This document shows positions 37,755-47,063 of a DNA stretch of 64,000 nt, piece by piece. The translations under genes and the position numbers were made by a program. The DNA lies in the NCBI GenBank assembly GCA_013359265.1, contig JABWCD010000030.1:62001-126000 (forward strand), in the 5' to 3' direction. The DNA is from Candidatus Hydrogenedentota bacterium. GTDB lineage: Bacteria > Hydrogenedentota > Hydrogenedentia > Hydrogenedentales > SLHB01. The notes beneath the pieces were generated by a model that was given only the letters and a program-made list of their open reading frames with translations, ran no database searches and was not told the DNA's origin. Every line of letters begins with the position of its first letter. Positions within the stretch are counted from its first letter, which is position 1.

Positions 37755-38996
37755 CTACAGATCGAGCAGTAGGCGCGCGGGCTTTTCGACGTATTCCTTC
37801 ACGCGCCTAAGAAATGTCACCGCCTCGCGGCCGTCCACGAGACGGTGGTCGTACGACAGCGCGAGATACATCATCGGCCGGATGACAACTTGTCCTTCGC
37901 GCGCTACGGGGCGGTCTTGAATCGCGTGCAGCCCGAGAATTCCGCTTTGCGGCGGGTTCACGATCGGCGTCGACATCATCGAACCGTACACGCCGCCGTT
38001 GCTGATGGTGAACGTGCCGCCCTCGAGTTCATCGAGCGCAATCTTGTTCTCTTTCGCGCGCGCACCAAAGTCCGCGATTCGCTTTTCGATTTCCGCAAAA
38101 CTAAGCGCCTCGGCGTTGCGCAGCACTGGCACAACAAGGCCTTTGCCGCCGCCGACCGCAATGCCAATATCGCAGTAATGGTGATAGACGATGTCGCCGT
38201 GGCGAATCTCCGCATTGACGCGAGGGATCTGCGTGAGGCCCTCGACGACTGCTTTCACGAAGAACGACATGAATCCAAGCTTCACACCGTACTTCTCCTG
38301 GAACTCGGCTTTGTACTCTTCACGCATGGCGATGACCGCCGACATATCGACTTCATTGAACGTCGTTAGTAACGCCGCGGTGCGTTGCGCCTCGACGAGT
38401 CGCTCCGCGATGCGGCGTCGCATCGGCGTCATGGGCACGCGCTCTTCGTCGCGCGGCCCGCGGTGCGGCGCGGGGCGTTCCGGTTCCACCACTCGCTGCG
38501 GCGGCGGCTTCGCTACCTCAACGTGCGCCACCCGAAGCACGTCCTCTTTGAGAACGCGTCCGCCCGGACCGGTCGCAGTCACGGCTTCCACGCCGACACC
38601 CTGTTCCGCCATGATCCGTCGCGCTGACGGCATGATGCGCGCCGCTTCTGCCGGGACCGGCGGTGCGGGCGCTTCCAACGATTTCGGTTTTGGCGCCGCA
38701 GGCGCCGCGGCTTTCGGCTTCGCCTCGGGAACACTGGACGCCGCGGACGCCACTACCGCGGCTTCATCCATGTATCCGATCACTTCGCCCACGGCCGCCC
38801 GCTCGCCCTCTTTCTTTAAGACCTTGGTAATGGAGCCGGCTACGGGTGCGGGCAGATCGACTGTCGCTTTGTCGGACTCAAGTTCAACGACCGATTCGTC
38901 GCGCTTGATCGGATCGCCCGGCCGCTTGCGCCACGCGCCAATTTGCACTTCCGTAATCGATTCGCCCATCGGCGGAACGATAAGTTCAACGGGCAT
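37755..38996 (-). CDS. sucB: Dihydrolipoamide succinyltransferase (E2 of 2-oxoglutarate dehydrogenase)
   Basis: Core of the 2-oxoglutarate dehydrogenase complex. One lipoyl domain at 1-76 carries the lipoylated Lys43 in ESDKATV. A Pro/Ala linker (80-118) follows, then a peripheral-subunit-binding domain ([10 protein letters not shown]...GRVLKEDV) and the catalytic domain with His384 and Asp388 in DHRLVDG. The 413 residues and single lipoyl domain match SucB. The ATG at 38996 has GGAG eight bases upstream; an upstream TTG is less likely. It lies 18 bp after sucA. Confidence 0.95.
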   Translation of the reverse strand: MPVELIVPPMGESITEVQIGAWRKRPGDPIKRDESVVELESDKATVDLPAPVAGSITKVLKKEGERAAVGEVIGYMDEAAVVASAASSVPEAKPKAAAPAAPKPKSLEAPAPPVPAEAARIMPSARRIMAEQGVGVEAVTATGPGGRVLKEDVLRVAHVEVAKPPPQRVVEPERPAPHRGPRDEERVPMTPMRRRIAERLVEAQRTAALLTTFNEVDMSAVIAMREEYKAEFQEKYGVKLGFMSFFVKAVVEGLTQIPRVNAEIRHGDIVYHHYCDIGIAVGGGKGLVVPVLRNAEALSFAEIEKRIADFGARAKENKIALDELEGGTFTISNGGVYGSMMSTPIVNPPQSGILGLHAIQDRPVAREGQVVIRPMMYLALSYDHRLVDGREAVTFLRRVKEYVEKPARLLLDL

Positions 38997-39014
38997 CTGC
39001 AATTCTCCAAAACC

Positions 39015-41831
39015 TCATCGCGAGAACCCCGCAATGGGCCCAAAGGCCTGTTCGATGATTTCGCGTTGTTCTTTCTTATGCATGGACGGCGAACCGGTGG
39101 CCGGGCTTGCAGACGCGGGCCGGTACAGACCGTAGAACGGCAACCGACCGTCCAGGATATATCCGAACTTCCCGCGCATGCGCCGCCACGCACCCATATT
39201 CTCCGGCTCTTCCTGGACCCAGAGTACGGGCGTGTTGTCCGCATAGTGCTCGAACACCGCACGCATGTCCTCGGGCTGCAGCGGATACAACTGTTCGACC
39301 CGGACAATGGCGACATCGTCGCGCTTTTGGTTGTCGCGTTCTTCGAGCAACTCGTAGTAAATCTTTCCTGTGCAAAGCAGGACGCGATCGACTTTGCCAA
39401 CAATTCCCTGTGCGTCGGGCAGAATGCGACAAAAGCGGCCCTTGGCCAAATCGTCTAATGTCGACACGCAGCGCGCGTGGCGCAATAGACTCTTTGGCGT
39501 CAGCACGACCAATGGCTTGCGCCACGGCCGTTCGACCTGCCTGCGCAACACGTGAAACAACTGCGCAGGCGTTGACGGATACACAACCTGCATGTTGTCC
39601 TCCGCGGTCAACGAGAACAGGCGCTCGATGCGCGCGCTCGAGTGTTCCGGGCCCATGCCTTCGTACCCGTGCGGGAGCAACATTACGAGCCCGGAGAGGC
39701 TGCGCCACTTGTCTTCCGCGCTCGAGATAAATTGGTCGACGATGACCTGCGCCACATTGAAAAAGTCGCCGAACTGCGCCTCCCAAATGGTCAGCCCGTC
39801 TGGGTAGGCGATGCTGTATCCGTATTCAAACCCGACCACGCCCGCTTCGCAAAGCGGACTGTTATAAATCTCGAACGGCGCTTGTTGCGGCGAAAGGTGC
39901 CGCAACGGGACGTACAGGTCGCCGTCTTCGATCGAGTGCAACACGGCGTGCCGATGACTGAACGTGCCGCGTTCGGAGTCCTGGCCGGTGATGCGGATGC
40001 GCGTGCCCTCGCTCAGCAGCGTCGCAAACGCAAGCGCCTCCGCGGCGGCCCAATCGACCGGGGCCTTCCCAGCCGCCATCTCCGCGCGCGATTCGAGGAT
40101 ACGTTCTATCTTCGGGTGCGGACGAAAGTCAGGCGGGACTTTGGATTGCGAGATCAGCAGGTCCTGCAGGATGTCCATCTCGACGCCGGTGTCGACGTCG
40201 GGCACGTCGCGGTCGGGACCGCCCTGGTAGTTGGCCCAGATGCCGCGCAACGCGCTGACCGGACGCGGCGCCTCGCCGCTGCGCGCAACGGTCAATTCCG
40301 CTTCGAGCATCTCGCGGCGTCGCACCGCGATTTCTTCGGCTTCCTCGCGCGTAACGGAGCCCAGCTTCTGCATGTGCTCGAGATACGCCTCGCGCACCGG
40401 CTGGCGCTTCGCAATGTGGCGATACAAGACCGGTTGAGTGAACGCGGGCTCGTCGCCCTCGTTGTGCCCGCGCCGGCGGTAACAGTACATGTCCACAACG
40501 ACGTCGCGCCGGAACCGGCGCCGATATTCCATCGCCACTTCGATGACCTGCGCCACGGCTTCCGGGTCTTCGCCGTTGACGTGGAAGATTGGGCTCTGGA
40601 GCATCTTGGCGACGTCTGTCGCATATACGCTCGAGCGTCCTTCCGACGGATTCGTCGTAAAGCCGATTTGATTGTTCAGAATAATATGCAGCGTGCCGCC
40701 CGTCGTGTAGCCTTCGAGCTCGGACAGGTTGAGCGTTTCCTGAATGATGCCCTCGCCCGCAAACGCCGCGTCGCCATGGATCAACAGCGCCATGCTCTTG
40801 CGCCGTTCGATGTCGTTGATGCGGTCCTGCTGCGCGCGCGTCCGGCCAAGCACGACGGGGTTCACGAATTCCAGATGGCTCGGATTGAACGCGAGCGCGA
40901 GGTGCACCTTGTGGCCCGAATGCGTGACCCATTCCGTGTGATGGCCAAGATGGTACTTCACGTCGCCGATGAGGCTGGCGTCCTTGTCCTCGAACTCGCG
41001 GAAAATAATGCGCGGGCTCTTGCCCATGATGTTGGCGAGTACATTCAGCCGGCCACGGTGCGCCATGCCGATTACGATCTCGTCGACTTTGTGGTCGCCG
41101 GCCTTTTCAATTGCGAGTTCGAGCAGGGGAATTAGACTTTCGCCGCCTTCAAGCGAAAACCGCTTCGCGCCGACGAACTTCTTTTGGATGAACTCTTCGA
41201 AAATTACCGCGTCGGTCAGGCGCGTGAGGATGCGCAACTGCTGCTCGCGGCTCAGCTCCGTGCGATTGGCGGTGCCTTCAATCTGCTGACACAGCCAGTC
41301 GCGGATGGACAGGTCGTCGATGTGCATGAACTGCACGCCGATCGACCGGCAATAGGTGCTGCGCAGCCGTTGGATAATCGTTCGCAGCTTCAACGGCTCG
41401 CCAAGCGGCGACAGGCTGCCCGCGTCGAACAGCGTGTCCATGTCTTCGGGCGTGAATCCGTGAAACCCGGGATCGAGTTCCGGCTGCCGCGGCCGCGGCA
41501 TGTTCAACGGATCGATGCGCGCGATCTTGTGGCCCAACACGCGGTAGTTGCGAATGAGCATGTCGACCCGGTGCTGAATCGCGGCTGCCTCTCCCTCGCG
41601 CCCGCAGACCGGGCACGGTTGCGCCTTGCCGCGCACCGGCGCGAGCGGCGCCTCGTGAAAGGCCGCGGGCGCGACAACGGGTCCGCCATTTTGCCCCTGA
41701 AAGTAGACGCGCCACTCCTGCGGCACGGACGCGGGATCCCGCAGGAAATCTTCGTAGAGTCCCTCGACGAATGCGAGGCTCAGACTGTTGGGCTCGTGGG
41801 ATGCGCCCAACCCGCTGCGTGTGGATTCCAT
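39015..41831 (-). CDS. sucA: 2-oxoglutarate dehydrogenase E1
   Basis: Thiamine-diphosphate-dependent decarboxylase of the TCA cycle, 938 residues. The N-terminal 40 residues (SLSFVEGLYEDFL-like with PQEWRVYF) are the E2-binding segment. IGMAHRGRLNVL, GDAAFAGEG with the TDP-binding region, and YRRRGHNEGDEP match the E1o family; LPHGYEGMGPEHSSARIERL is the second-half signature. The start at 41831 has GAGG five bases upstream. The small extra Cys pair in QPCPVCGREGE near 70-80 is not usual in E. coli SucA. It heads sucA-sucB-lspA-lpd and diverges from modA. Confidence 0.95.
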   Translation of the reverse strand: MESTRSGLGASHEPNSLSLAFVEGLYEDFLRDPASVPQEWRVYFQGQNGGPVVAPAAFHEAPLAPVRGKAQPCPVCGREGEAAAIQHRVDMLIRNYRVLGHKIARIDPLNMPRPRQPELDPGFHGFTPEDMDTLFDAGSLSPLGEPLKLRTIIQRLRSTYCRSIGVQFMHIDDLSIRDWLCQQIEGTANRTELSREQQLRILTRLTDAVIFEEFIQKKFVGAKRFSLEGGESLIPLLELAIEKAGDHKVDEIVIGMAHRGRLNVLANIMGKSPRIIFREFEDKDASLIGDVKYHLGHHTEWVTHSGHKVHLALAFNPSHLEFVNPVVLGRTRAQQDRINDIERRKSMALLIHGDAAFAGEGIIQETLNLSELEGYTTGGTLHIILNNQIGFTTNPSEGRSSVYATDVAKMLQSPIFHVNGEDPEAVAQVIEVAMEYRRRFRRDVVVDMYCYRRRGHNEGDEPAFTQPVLYRHIAKRQPVREAYLEHMQKLGSVTREEAEEIAVRRREMLEAELTVARSGEAPRPVSALRGIWANYQGGPDRDVPDVDTGVEMDILQDLLISQSKVPPDFRPHPKIERILESRAEMAAGKAPVDWAAAEALAFATLLSEGTRIRITGQDSERGTFSHRHAVLHSIEDGDLYVPLRHLSPQQAPFEIYNSPLCEAGVVGFEYGYSIAYPDGLTIWEAQFGDFFNVAQVIVDQFISSAEDKWRSLSGLVMLLPHGYEGMGPEHSSARIERLFSLTAEDNMQVVYPSTPAQLFHVLRRQVERPWRKPLVVLTPKSLLRHARCVSTLDDLAKGRFCRILPDAQGIVGKVDRVLLCTGKIYYELLEERDNQKRDDVAIVRVEQLYPLQPEDMRAVFEHYADNTPVLWVQEEPENMGAWRRMRGKFGYILDGRLPFYGLYRPASASPATGSPSMHKKEQREIIEQAFGPIAGFSR

Positions 41832-42007
41832 ACCTTCCTCGTTTGGGCCCAAATCGCGGGGCCGAATCGGAACTCGGCATCACATTGTCTGCCGGGTGTC
41901 AGGCCCAATTCCGACTCGTCGTGCGTGTTTCGGACAGGCTGCACGACGCGATCATACACGAATGGTTCGGGCCTGTCACACGGCGCGCCCGGACCGCGCC
42001 GAAACGG

Positions 42008-42036
42008 CTGACAATCGCCGTTAACCCGAGTACACT
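42008..42036 (+). promoter_or_regulatory. Promoter of modABC, possibly giving a leaderless mRNA
   Basis: CTGACA (42008-42013) and TACACT (42031-42036), 17 bp apart, 5/6 and 4/6 to consensus. The start would fall near 42043, only about three bases before the modA ATG (42046), and no ribosome site is present in between or just upstream. Confidence 0.5.
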
Positions 42037-42045
42037 ACACGCGAT

Positions 42046-42850
42046 ATGCGCAACTTTCGTCTGCCACTACTCTGTGCCTCCGCGATCTGCATATTCGTGG
42101 CGTCGAACGCGTTCCCGGACGCCCCCGCGGACAAACTGGTTTACGTCGCCGTGGCATCGAACTTCGCGGTCCCCCTCGATGAGTTGTCACGGGCTTTTCA
42201 AAAGACGACAGGACATGTCGTGAAGGCAAGCGCGGGGTCTACGGGGAAGTTGGTCGCCCAGATCAAAAACGGCGGACCCTTCGACGTTCTCCTTTCGGCG
42301 GACACCGCGCATGTCGATCTCTTGATCAAGGATCGGTTGGCCGACGACTCCCAGCGGTTTACCTATGCGATTGGGCGGCTGGCGCTGTACGCGCCGGGGC
42401 TCGCGCCCGTCAACGAGGGGGCTCGCGCCCGTCAACGAGGGCGTACTAACCAAGGGACCAATTAAGCATCTTGCTATCGCCAATCCGGAGACCGCACCGT
42501 ATGGCGCGGCGGCAATGGAAGCGCTTCGCGGCCTTGGCATGGCCGGCGCGTACGCCGATCGCATCGTGACCGGCGAGAACATCTCGCAAACGCTTCAGTT
42601 CGTTGACAGCGGTGGCGCGGAAGCGGGGTTCGTCGCGTACGCGCAGGTCAAGAGACTCGACGCAATGAGTTTCTGGCTTGTGCCTGACCGCTTGCACGCG
42701 CCTATCCGGCAGGATGCCTGCCTCCTGCGCAACGGAAATGACAACAGCACGGCGAAGACCTTTCTTGACTTTCTTCGCTCGAAGGACGCCATCGCCATCA
42801 TTGAGTCGTATGGATACGCGGTCGAAAAGCCACATGTCGCCGCAAAGTGA
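42046..42850 (+). pseudogene. modA: Molybdate-binding protein ModA, frameshifted by a 22-bp tandem duplication
   Basis: The N-terminal frame (signal peptide, then VAVASNFAVPLDEL, SAGSTGKL and PFDVLLSAD, the oxyanion-binding loops) runs to a stop at 42465. The C-terminal frame (IANPETAPYGAAA, GGAEAGFVAYAQ) continues to 42850 in another phase. Between them a 22-bp unit is repeated exactly (42396-42417 and 42418-42439). Removing one copy restores one 260-residue ModA reading ...APVNEGVLTKG.... As written, the product lacks its second lobe and cannot bind molybdate. It may be a true recent mutation, a phase-variable site, or an assembly error. It is the first gene of modABC. Confidence 0.88.
42396..42439 (+). 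repeat. Perfect 22-bp tandem duplication in modA
   Basis: Two identical 22-bp copies, joined head to tail; the periodicity extends 2 bases further (to 42441). Because 22 is not divisible by three, the duplication shifts the reading frame of modA. Confidence 0.95.
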
Positions 42851-42859
42851 GCTCCGGTG

Positions 42860-43537
42860 ATGCACGAGCTCGATTTGGCGCCGATCGTACTCACGGTCAA
42901 ACTCGCGGCGGTGACCACGGTCATTCTGCTCGCCCTGGGCACACCGCTCGCATGGTGGCTTGCGCGCACGCACAGCCGCGCGCGCATTGTCGTCGAAGCG
43001 CTCGTCGCGATGCCGCTGGTCCTCCCGCCCACGGTGTTGGGTTTCTACCTCCTATTCCTTCTCGGACCCAATGGCCCCGTAGGCGGACTCTGGGAAACGT
43101 GGGGCGGTCCGCGCCTGGTGTTTTCGTTCTGGGGACTCGTGATCGGCTCGGTCCTGTATTCGCTGCCGTTCGTCGTACAACCGATACAGAACGCGTTAAT
43201 GGCCGCCGGCAACCGGCCACTCGAGGTCGCCTCGACCCTCGGCGCGTCGCCTTGGGACCGTTTCCGCACCGTTGCCGTGCCGATGGCGCGTCGCGGGTTC
43301 ATAACCGCCGCCGCACTGGGGTTTGCGCACACCGTCGGCGAGTTCGGCGTTGTGCTGATGATCGGCGGCAACATCCCCGGGCGGACCCGTGTCATCTCGA
43401 TCGCGATCTACGATTCGGTCGAGGCGCTTGACTACCCACAGGCGCATGTGCTGTCCGCGATGATGCTCGCATTTGCGTTCGTGGTCTTTGTATTCGTCTA
43501 CGCCCTGAACCGACGGGCGGATGCGCCCTCCCGATGA
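42860..43537 (+). CDS. modB: Molybdate ABC transporter permease ModB
   Basis: A 225-residue inner-membrane permease with five to six helices. The ABC coupling region is visible as [14 protein letters not shown] (about 124-137, the EAA motif), and [15 protein letters not shown] is typical of ModB. It pairs with ModC to import molybdate. The start is ATG 42860 (GTG at 42857 is an alternative) with a weak ribosome site, 9 bp after modA, so expression may depend on translation through modA; the frameshift there might lower it. It overlaps modC by 4 bp. Confidence 0.93.
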   Translation: MHELDLAPIVLTVKLAAVTTVILLALGTPLAWWLARTHSRARIVVEALVAMPLVLPPTVLGFYLLFLLGPNGPVGGLWETWGGPRLVFSFWGLVIGSVLYSLPFVVQPIQNALMAAGNRPLEVASTLGASPWDRFRTVAVPMARRGFITAAALGFAHTVGEFGVVLMIGGNIPGRTRVISIAIYDSVEALDYPQAHVLSAMMLAFAFVVFVFVYALNRRADAPSR

Positions 43538-44619
43538 GCGGCATCCACGCGCGATTCCACGTGATGCAAGGCGCATTCGCGCTGAACGCCGAGTTCACCG
43601 CGCCGTCGAGGGGCGTTACCGGCCTATTCGGCCCCAGTGGCGCGGGCAAGTCAACGCTGCTGCGTTGTATCGCTGGTTTGCAGCAAACCAAAAACGGGTA
43701 CCTCTCGATTGGCGGCGAAATCTGGCAAGACGACTCAAAGCGGATTTTCGTTCCTGTTCACAGGCGCGGAATCGGTTATGTCTTTCAGGAACCGGGCCTG
43801 TTTCCCCACATGAAGGTGCGCCGAAATGTCCTCTACGGCTACCACCGAATCGCCGGGCGGGAGCGCGCGATTCAGTTTCGCGACGCAGTCGAATGGACCG
43901 GCATTGCAGAACTGCTCGAGCGCATGCCCGGCGGCTTGTCCGGCGGCGAGCGCCAGCGTGTCGCCATCGCGCGCGCGCTGATGAGCAGCCCCAAGCTACT
44001 GCTAATGGACGAGCCGCTCTCCGCGCTCGATGAAGCGAGCCGCGCCGAAATCATCCCGTGCCTCGACCGGCTCCACCGCGAGCTTTCTATCCCGGTCATC
44101 TACGTAAGCCACGCGTTGCGCGAAATCGCGCGCATTGCCGACACGCTGATACTCATCGACGCGGGGCGCATCTCGAAAATCGGCCCCATACACGACCTGC
44201 TGCCCGCAGTCTGCGCGTCGGCGGACGGCGATCCATTTTCCGTACTCGATGCGCCGGTCTTCGATCACGACGATACGTACCACCTGACACGATTGCAGAC
44301 ACAGTTTGGACCGCTGTGGTCAGGCCGCATCGGCACGGAAATCGGCGGCGTCGTACGCGTTCAAATCGCGGCGCGCGACGTCAGCATCGGCAAGACCATC
44401 GACGAACAAAGCAGCATCGTCAACCAGCTCCCCGTGCGGATTCACGCGGTTACCGAACTGTCGGCGGGACACGTGTTGCTGGAGCTCGTGCCGGCGGATG
44501 ACGACGGGGATTCCACCGTCATCCTGTCGATGATCACCCGTCGATCGTGGGACCACCTTCAACTCGCCGTCGGCCAGACTACGTACGCGCGCATCAAGGG
44601 CGTAAGCATTTTGCGGTAA
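43534..44619 (+). CDS. modC: Molybdate ABC transporter ATP-binding protein ModC
   Basis: A 361-residue ATPase. Walker A GPSGAGKS (33-40), signature LSGGERQR (135-142) and Walker B LLLMDE (155-160) are intact. The C-terminal 70-100 residues contain the MOP/TOBE molybdate-sensing fold ([19 protein letters not shown]). ATGA overlap with modB shows tight coupling. The ABC function looks intact even though modA is broken, which makes the modA lesion either very recent or artefactual. Confidence 0.94.
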   Translation: MSGIHARFHVMQGAFALNAEFTAPSRGVTGLFGPSGAGKSTLLRCIAGLQQTKNGYLSIGGEIWQDDSKRIFVPVHRRGIGYVFQEPGLFPHMKVRRNVLYGYHRIAGRERAIQFRDAVEWTGIAELLERMPGGLSGGERQRVAIARALMSSPKLLLMDEPLSALDEASRAEIIPCLDRLHRELSIPVIYVSHALREIARIADTLILIDAGRISKIGPIHDLLPAVCASADGDPFSVLDAPVFDHDDTYHLTRLQTQFGPLWSGRIGTEIGGVVRVQIAARDVSIGKTIDEQSSIVNQLPVRIHAVTELSAGHVLLELVPADDDGDSTVILSMITRRSWDHLQLAVGQTTYARIKGVSILR

Positions 44620-44638
44620 GACCGTCAGCCCCTATAAT
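44611..44638 (+). promoter_or_regulatory. Promoter of the DprE1/DprE2-like pair
   Basis: A perfect TATAAT (44633-44638) with TTGCGG (44611-44616) 16 bp upstream, inside the modC end. The start near 44645 leaves a 33-nt leader carrying AAGGAAG before the TTG start codon. Confidence 0.55.
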
Positions 44639-44677
44639 TGACCCGCTGGGGGAATTCATGCACAAGGAAGCATCGCG

Positions 44678-46048
44678 TTGCCGTCGTTCGTAAAACAGCG
44701 CATTGCGGGTTGGGGCGGTTGGCCGCGCGTCGAGTGCGCCGTGTATCGTCCCGAGAAGCGGCGCGGTATCGCTGAGATTCTCGCGGATACCGATCAGCCT
44801 CATTTTATTGCGCGCGGACTGGGCCGCAGCTACGGGGACGTCTCCGTCAATCCGGGAGGCGGCGTCATAAACACGACGCGCCTGAATCGGATGATCGCGT
44901 TCGACGAGAAGGCCGGGGTGCTCGATTGCGAAGCGGGCGTCAGTCTCGAAGAGATTCTCGAAACGTTTGTGCCGCGCGGATGGTTTTTGCCCGTAACACC
45001 GGGCACGAAGTTTGTCACCGTGGGCGGCGCCATTGCGAACGACGTGCACGGCAAGAACCACCACGTGGACGGCTCGTTTGGCGAGCACGTCAATCGGTTC
45101 ACGTTATTGACACCCACCGGCATGCTCCTGAATTGCAGTGCGCGGGAAAATGAGGACGTGTTCTGGGCGACTATCGGCGGCATCGGGTTGACAGGCATCA
45201 TTTTGACCGCCACGATTCGACTGCAGCCCATCTCGAGCGCGTACATCAAAGTGGACTACCGCCAGTGCGCGAACATCGACGCGGCGCTCACTGCGATTCG
45301 CGAAACCGATGACCAGTACAAATATTCCGTCGCGTGGGTGGATTGCCTTTCCAAAGGGAAGAAACTGGGACGCTCCGTCCTCATGTCCGGCGATCATATC
45401 GCCGGGAAGGACCTGCCGGCGCAGTATGGGCATGCCCTCACCATCCCGAGGAAGCTGAAAAAGAACGTACCGTTTAACCTGCCGGGGTTTCTGCTGAATT
45501 CCTTGTCCATCGGCGCGTTCAATTCGCTCTTCTACGCAATTCACCCCTCGAAGCAGGGGCTAATCATCGACTATGACAAGTACTTCTACCCCTTGGACGC
45601 CATCCACAACTGGAACCGCGGATATGGCAAAGACGGGTTTGCGCAGTACCAGGCAACGTTTCCCCACGACGGCGTCGAAGGTTTGGTGAAGCTCCTCGAA
45701 AAACTGAGCGAGTCGGGCCGCGCATCGTTTCTCGCCGTCCTGAAGCGGATGGGCCCCGGAAGCAAGGGAATGCTGTCCCACCCGATTGACGGGTGGACGC
45801 TGACGCTCGACATTCCGGTCAAGAGCGGACTGATTCCCTTCCTCACCGAATGCGACGACCTCGTCGTCAAACACGGCGGCCGCCTGTACACGGCGAAGGA
45901 CGCAACAACCCGCGCGGAAGTCTTCGCGGCAATGTACCCGCGGCTCGACGAATTCAAGGCAATCAAGGCGAAGCTCGATCCCTCGGGCAAACTGTCGTCG
46001 CGTCTCGCGCGGCGCTGCGGCATCGTGGACGGACCGATCGAACCATGA
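44678..46048 (+). CDS. DprE1-like FAD-dependent oxidase (polyprenyl-phosphoribose 2-epimerase subunit)
   Basis: A 456-residue FAD (PCMH/VAO-type) oxidoreductase closely resembling mycobacterial DprE1. ARGLGRSYGD (45-54) and VTVGGAIANDVHGKNHH (113-129) bind FAD, and the C-terminal GGRLYTAKD holds the catalytic Lys407. With DprE2 it turns decaprenyl-phospho-ribose into the arabinose donor. At the place of the benzothiazinone-target Cys387 (NICVDF in M. tuberculosis) this protein has Thr376 (TLTLDI). The start is TTG with AAGGAAG seven bases upstream. The ATGA overlap with the next gene supports a two-subunit enzyme. Confidence 0.88.
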   Translation: MPSFVKQRIAGWGGWPRVECAVYRPEKRRGIAEILADTDQPHFIARGLGRSYGDVSVNPGGGVINTTRLNRMIAFDEKAGVLDCEAGVSLEEILETFVPRGWFLPVTPGTKFVTVGGAIANDVHGKNHHVDGSFGEHVNRFTLLTPTGMLLNCSARENEDVFWATIGGIGLTGIILTATIRLQPISSAYIKVDYRQCANIDAALTAIRETDDQYKYSVAWVDCLSKGKKLGRSVLMSGDHIAGKDLPAQYGHALTIPRKLKKNVPFNLPGFLLNSLSIGAFNSLFYAIHPSKQGLIIDYDKYFYPLDAIHNWNRGYGKDGFAQYQATFPHDGVEGLVKLLEKLSESGRASFLAVLKRMGPGSKGMLSHPIDGWTLTLDIPVKSGLIPFLTECDDLVVKHGGRLYTAKDATTRAEVFAAMYPRLDEFKAIKAKLDPSGKLSSRLARRCGIVDGPIEP

Positions 46049-46836
46049 GCAATTCCGTCGCGCTTACCACCACTGCAGCGCCCGTGAGCGGGCCGGGCAC
46101 GGTCATCGTGCTGGGTGTCACCTCCGCCATTTCGCGCGCGCTTGCGGCCGAGTTCGCCCGTGGCGGCCACGACCTGATTGTCGCGTCACGCGACATCGAG
46201 GAGACAAACGCAATCGCATCCGATCTCGAGGTGCGGTACAACGTCAAGGTCATCGCGAAATACGTCGAGGCGGAGGCGTTCGGGACGCATGCCGCATTTG
46301 TGGACGAATGCGTCCGCGACGCGGGCGCGGTGCTGGACGGGATCGTCCTCGGTTTCGGGTTCATGGACGAACAGTCCGCCGCACAATCGAAGTTCGATAT
46401 CGCGCGCAAAACGGTTGACGTGAACATTACCGCTGTGATGTCGATTTGCGAAAAGTTCGCGGTGCATCTCGAGTCGGCGCGGCGCGGGTTCATCGCGGGC
46501 ATCTCGTCCGTGGCGGGCGATCGCGGCCGCCAATCGAACTATATCTACGGCGCGTCGAAAGCCGGCATGTCGGCCTACCTGCAGGGGCTCCGCAACCGGC
46601 TTTATCCCTCGAACGTTCATGTCATCACAATCAAGCCGGGCTTTGTGGATACCAAGATGACCTGGGGCCTGCCGCTGCCCGGCCCGCTTGTGGCCACGCC
46701 GGAACAGGCCGCGCGCGCGATTCACCGCGCCATCGAGTCCAGGAAGAGCGTCGCCTACGTTCCCTGGTTCTGGCGCTACATCATGCTCATCATCCGTGCG
46801 ATTCCCGAGTGGCAATTTAGGAAGATGAAGTTGTAG
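46045..46836 (+). CDS. DprE2-like short-chain dehydrogenase
   Basis: A 263-residue SDR. The nucleotide loop is GVTSAISRALA (about 24-34), catalytic Ser is in GISSVAGDRGRQ and Tyr/Lys in YGASKAG; the SNYIYGASKAG context matches DprE2, which reduces the 2-keto intermediate made by DprE1. A C-terminal amphipathic/hydrophobic stretch (FWRYIMLIIRAIPEW) may bind the membrane near the lipid-linked substrate. The ATG at 46045 overlaps the upstream stop (ATGA); the longer upstream frame lies inside the DprE1 gene and is rejected. Confidence 0.87.
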   Translation: MSNSVALTTTAAPVSGPGTVIVLGVTSAISRALAAEFARGGHDLIVASRDIEETNAIASDLEVRYNVKVIAKYVEAEAFGTHAAFVDECVRDAGAVLDGIVLGFGFMDEQSAAQSKFDIARKTVDVNITAVMSICEKFAVHLESARRGFIAGISSVAGDRGRQSNYIYGASKAGMSAYLQGLRNRLYPSNVHVITIKPGFVDTKMTWGLPLPGPLVATPEQAARAIHRAIESRKSVAYVPWFWRYIMLIIRAIPEWQFRKMKL

Positions 46837-46851
46837 CGTGTGTCCTCGAAC

Positions 46852-46884
46852 GTGCAAATTGAACATCCCGTGTTCAATTTGCAC
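46852..46884. terminator. Perfect 14-bp hairpin between convergent genes, probable bidirectional terminator
   Basis: Arms 46852-46865 and 46871-46884 are perfectly complementary around a 5-base loop. The A+T-rich stem differs from the G+C-rich surroundings. It lies 15 bp after the DprE2-like stop and ahead of the convergent DUF885 gene end. No T-tract follows on either strand, so termination strength is uncertain. The rest of the 227-bp gap shows nothing I can name. Confidence 0.5.
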
Positions 46885-47063
46885 CAACCGCGGGCTTGAA
46901 ATCCCTGTTTTTCGCTCGCTTCCGAGAATCCCGCGATGGCCAAAGCGATTTGAGATATTACGTAGTTGTATTTTCGTGCTCGTGCTCGTAATCTTAATGG
47001 CACACTCGATTCGCACCGAAACCTGCAGGACACACCGCCTACGTCATTTCTTAAATCGCTCTA

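Noticed and set aside
42365-42850. A separate gene starting at 42365
   Set aside because: Its first residues are the out-of-frame reading of modA; the remainder is the C-terminal half of ModA displaced by the 22-bp duplication.
45793-46044. N-terminal extension of the DprE2-like protein
   Set aside because: It lies inside the DprE1-like gene in another frame; the ATGA overlap at 46045 is the natural start.
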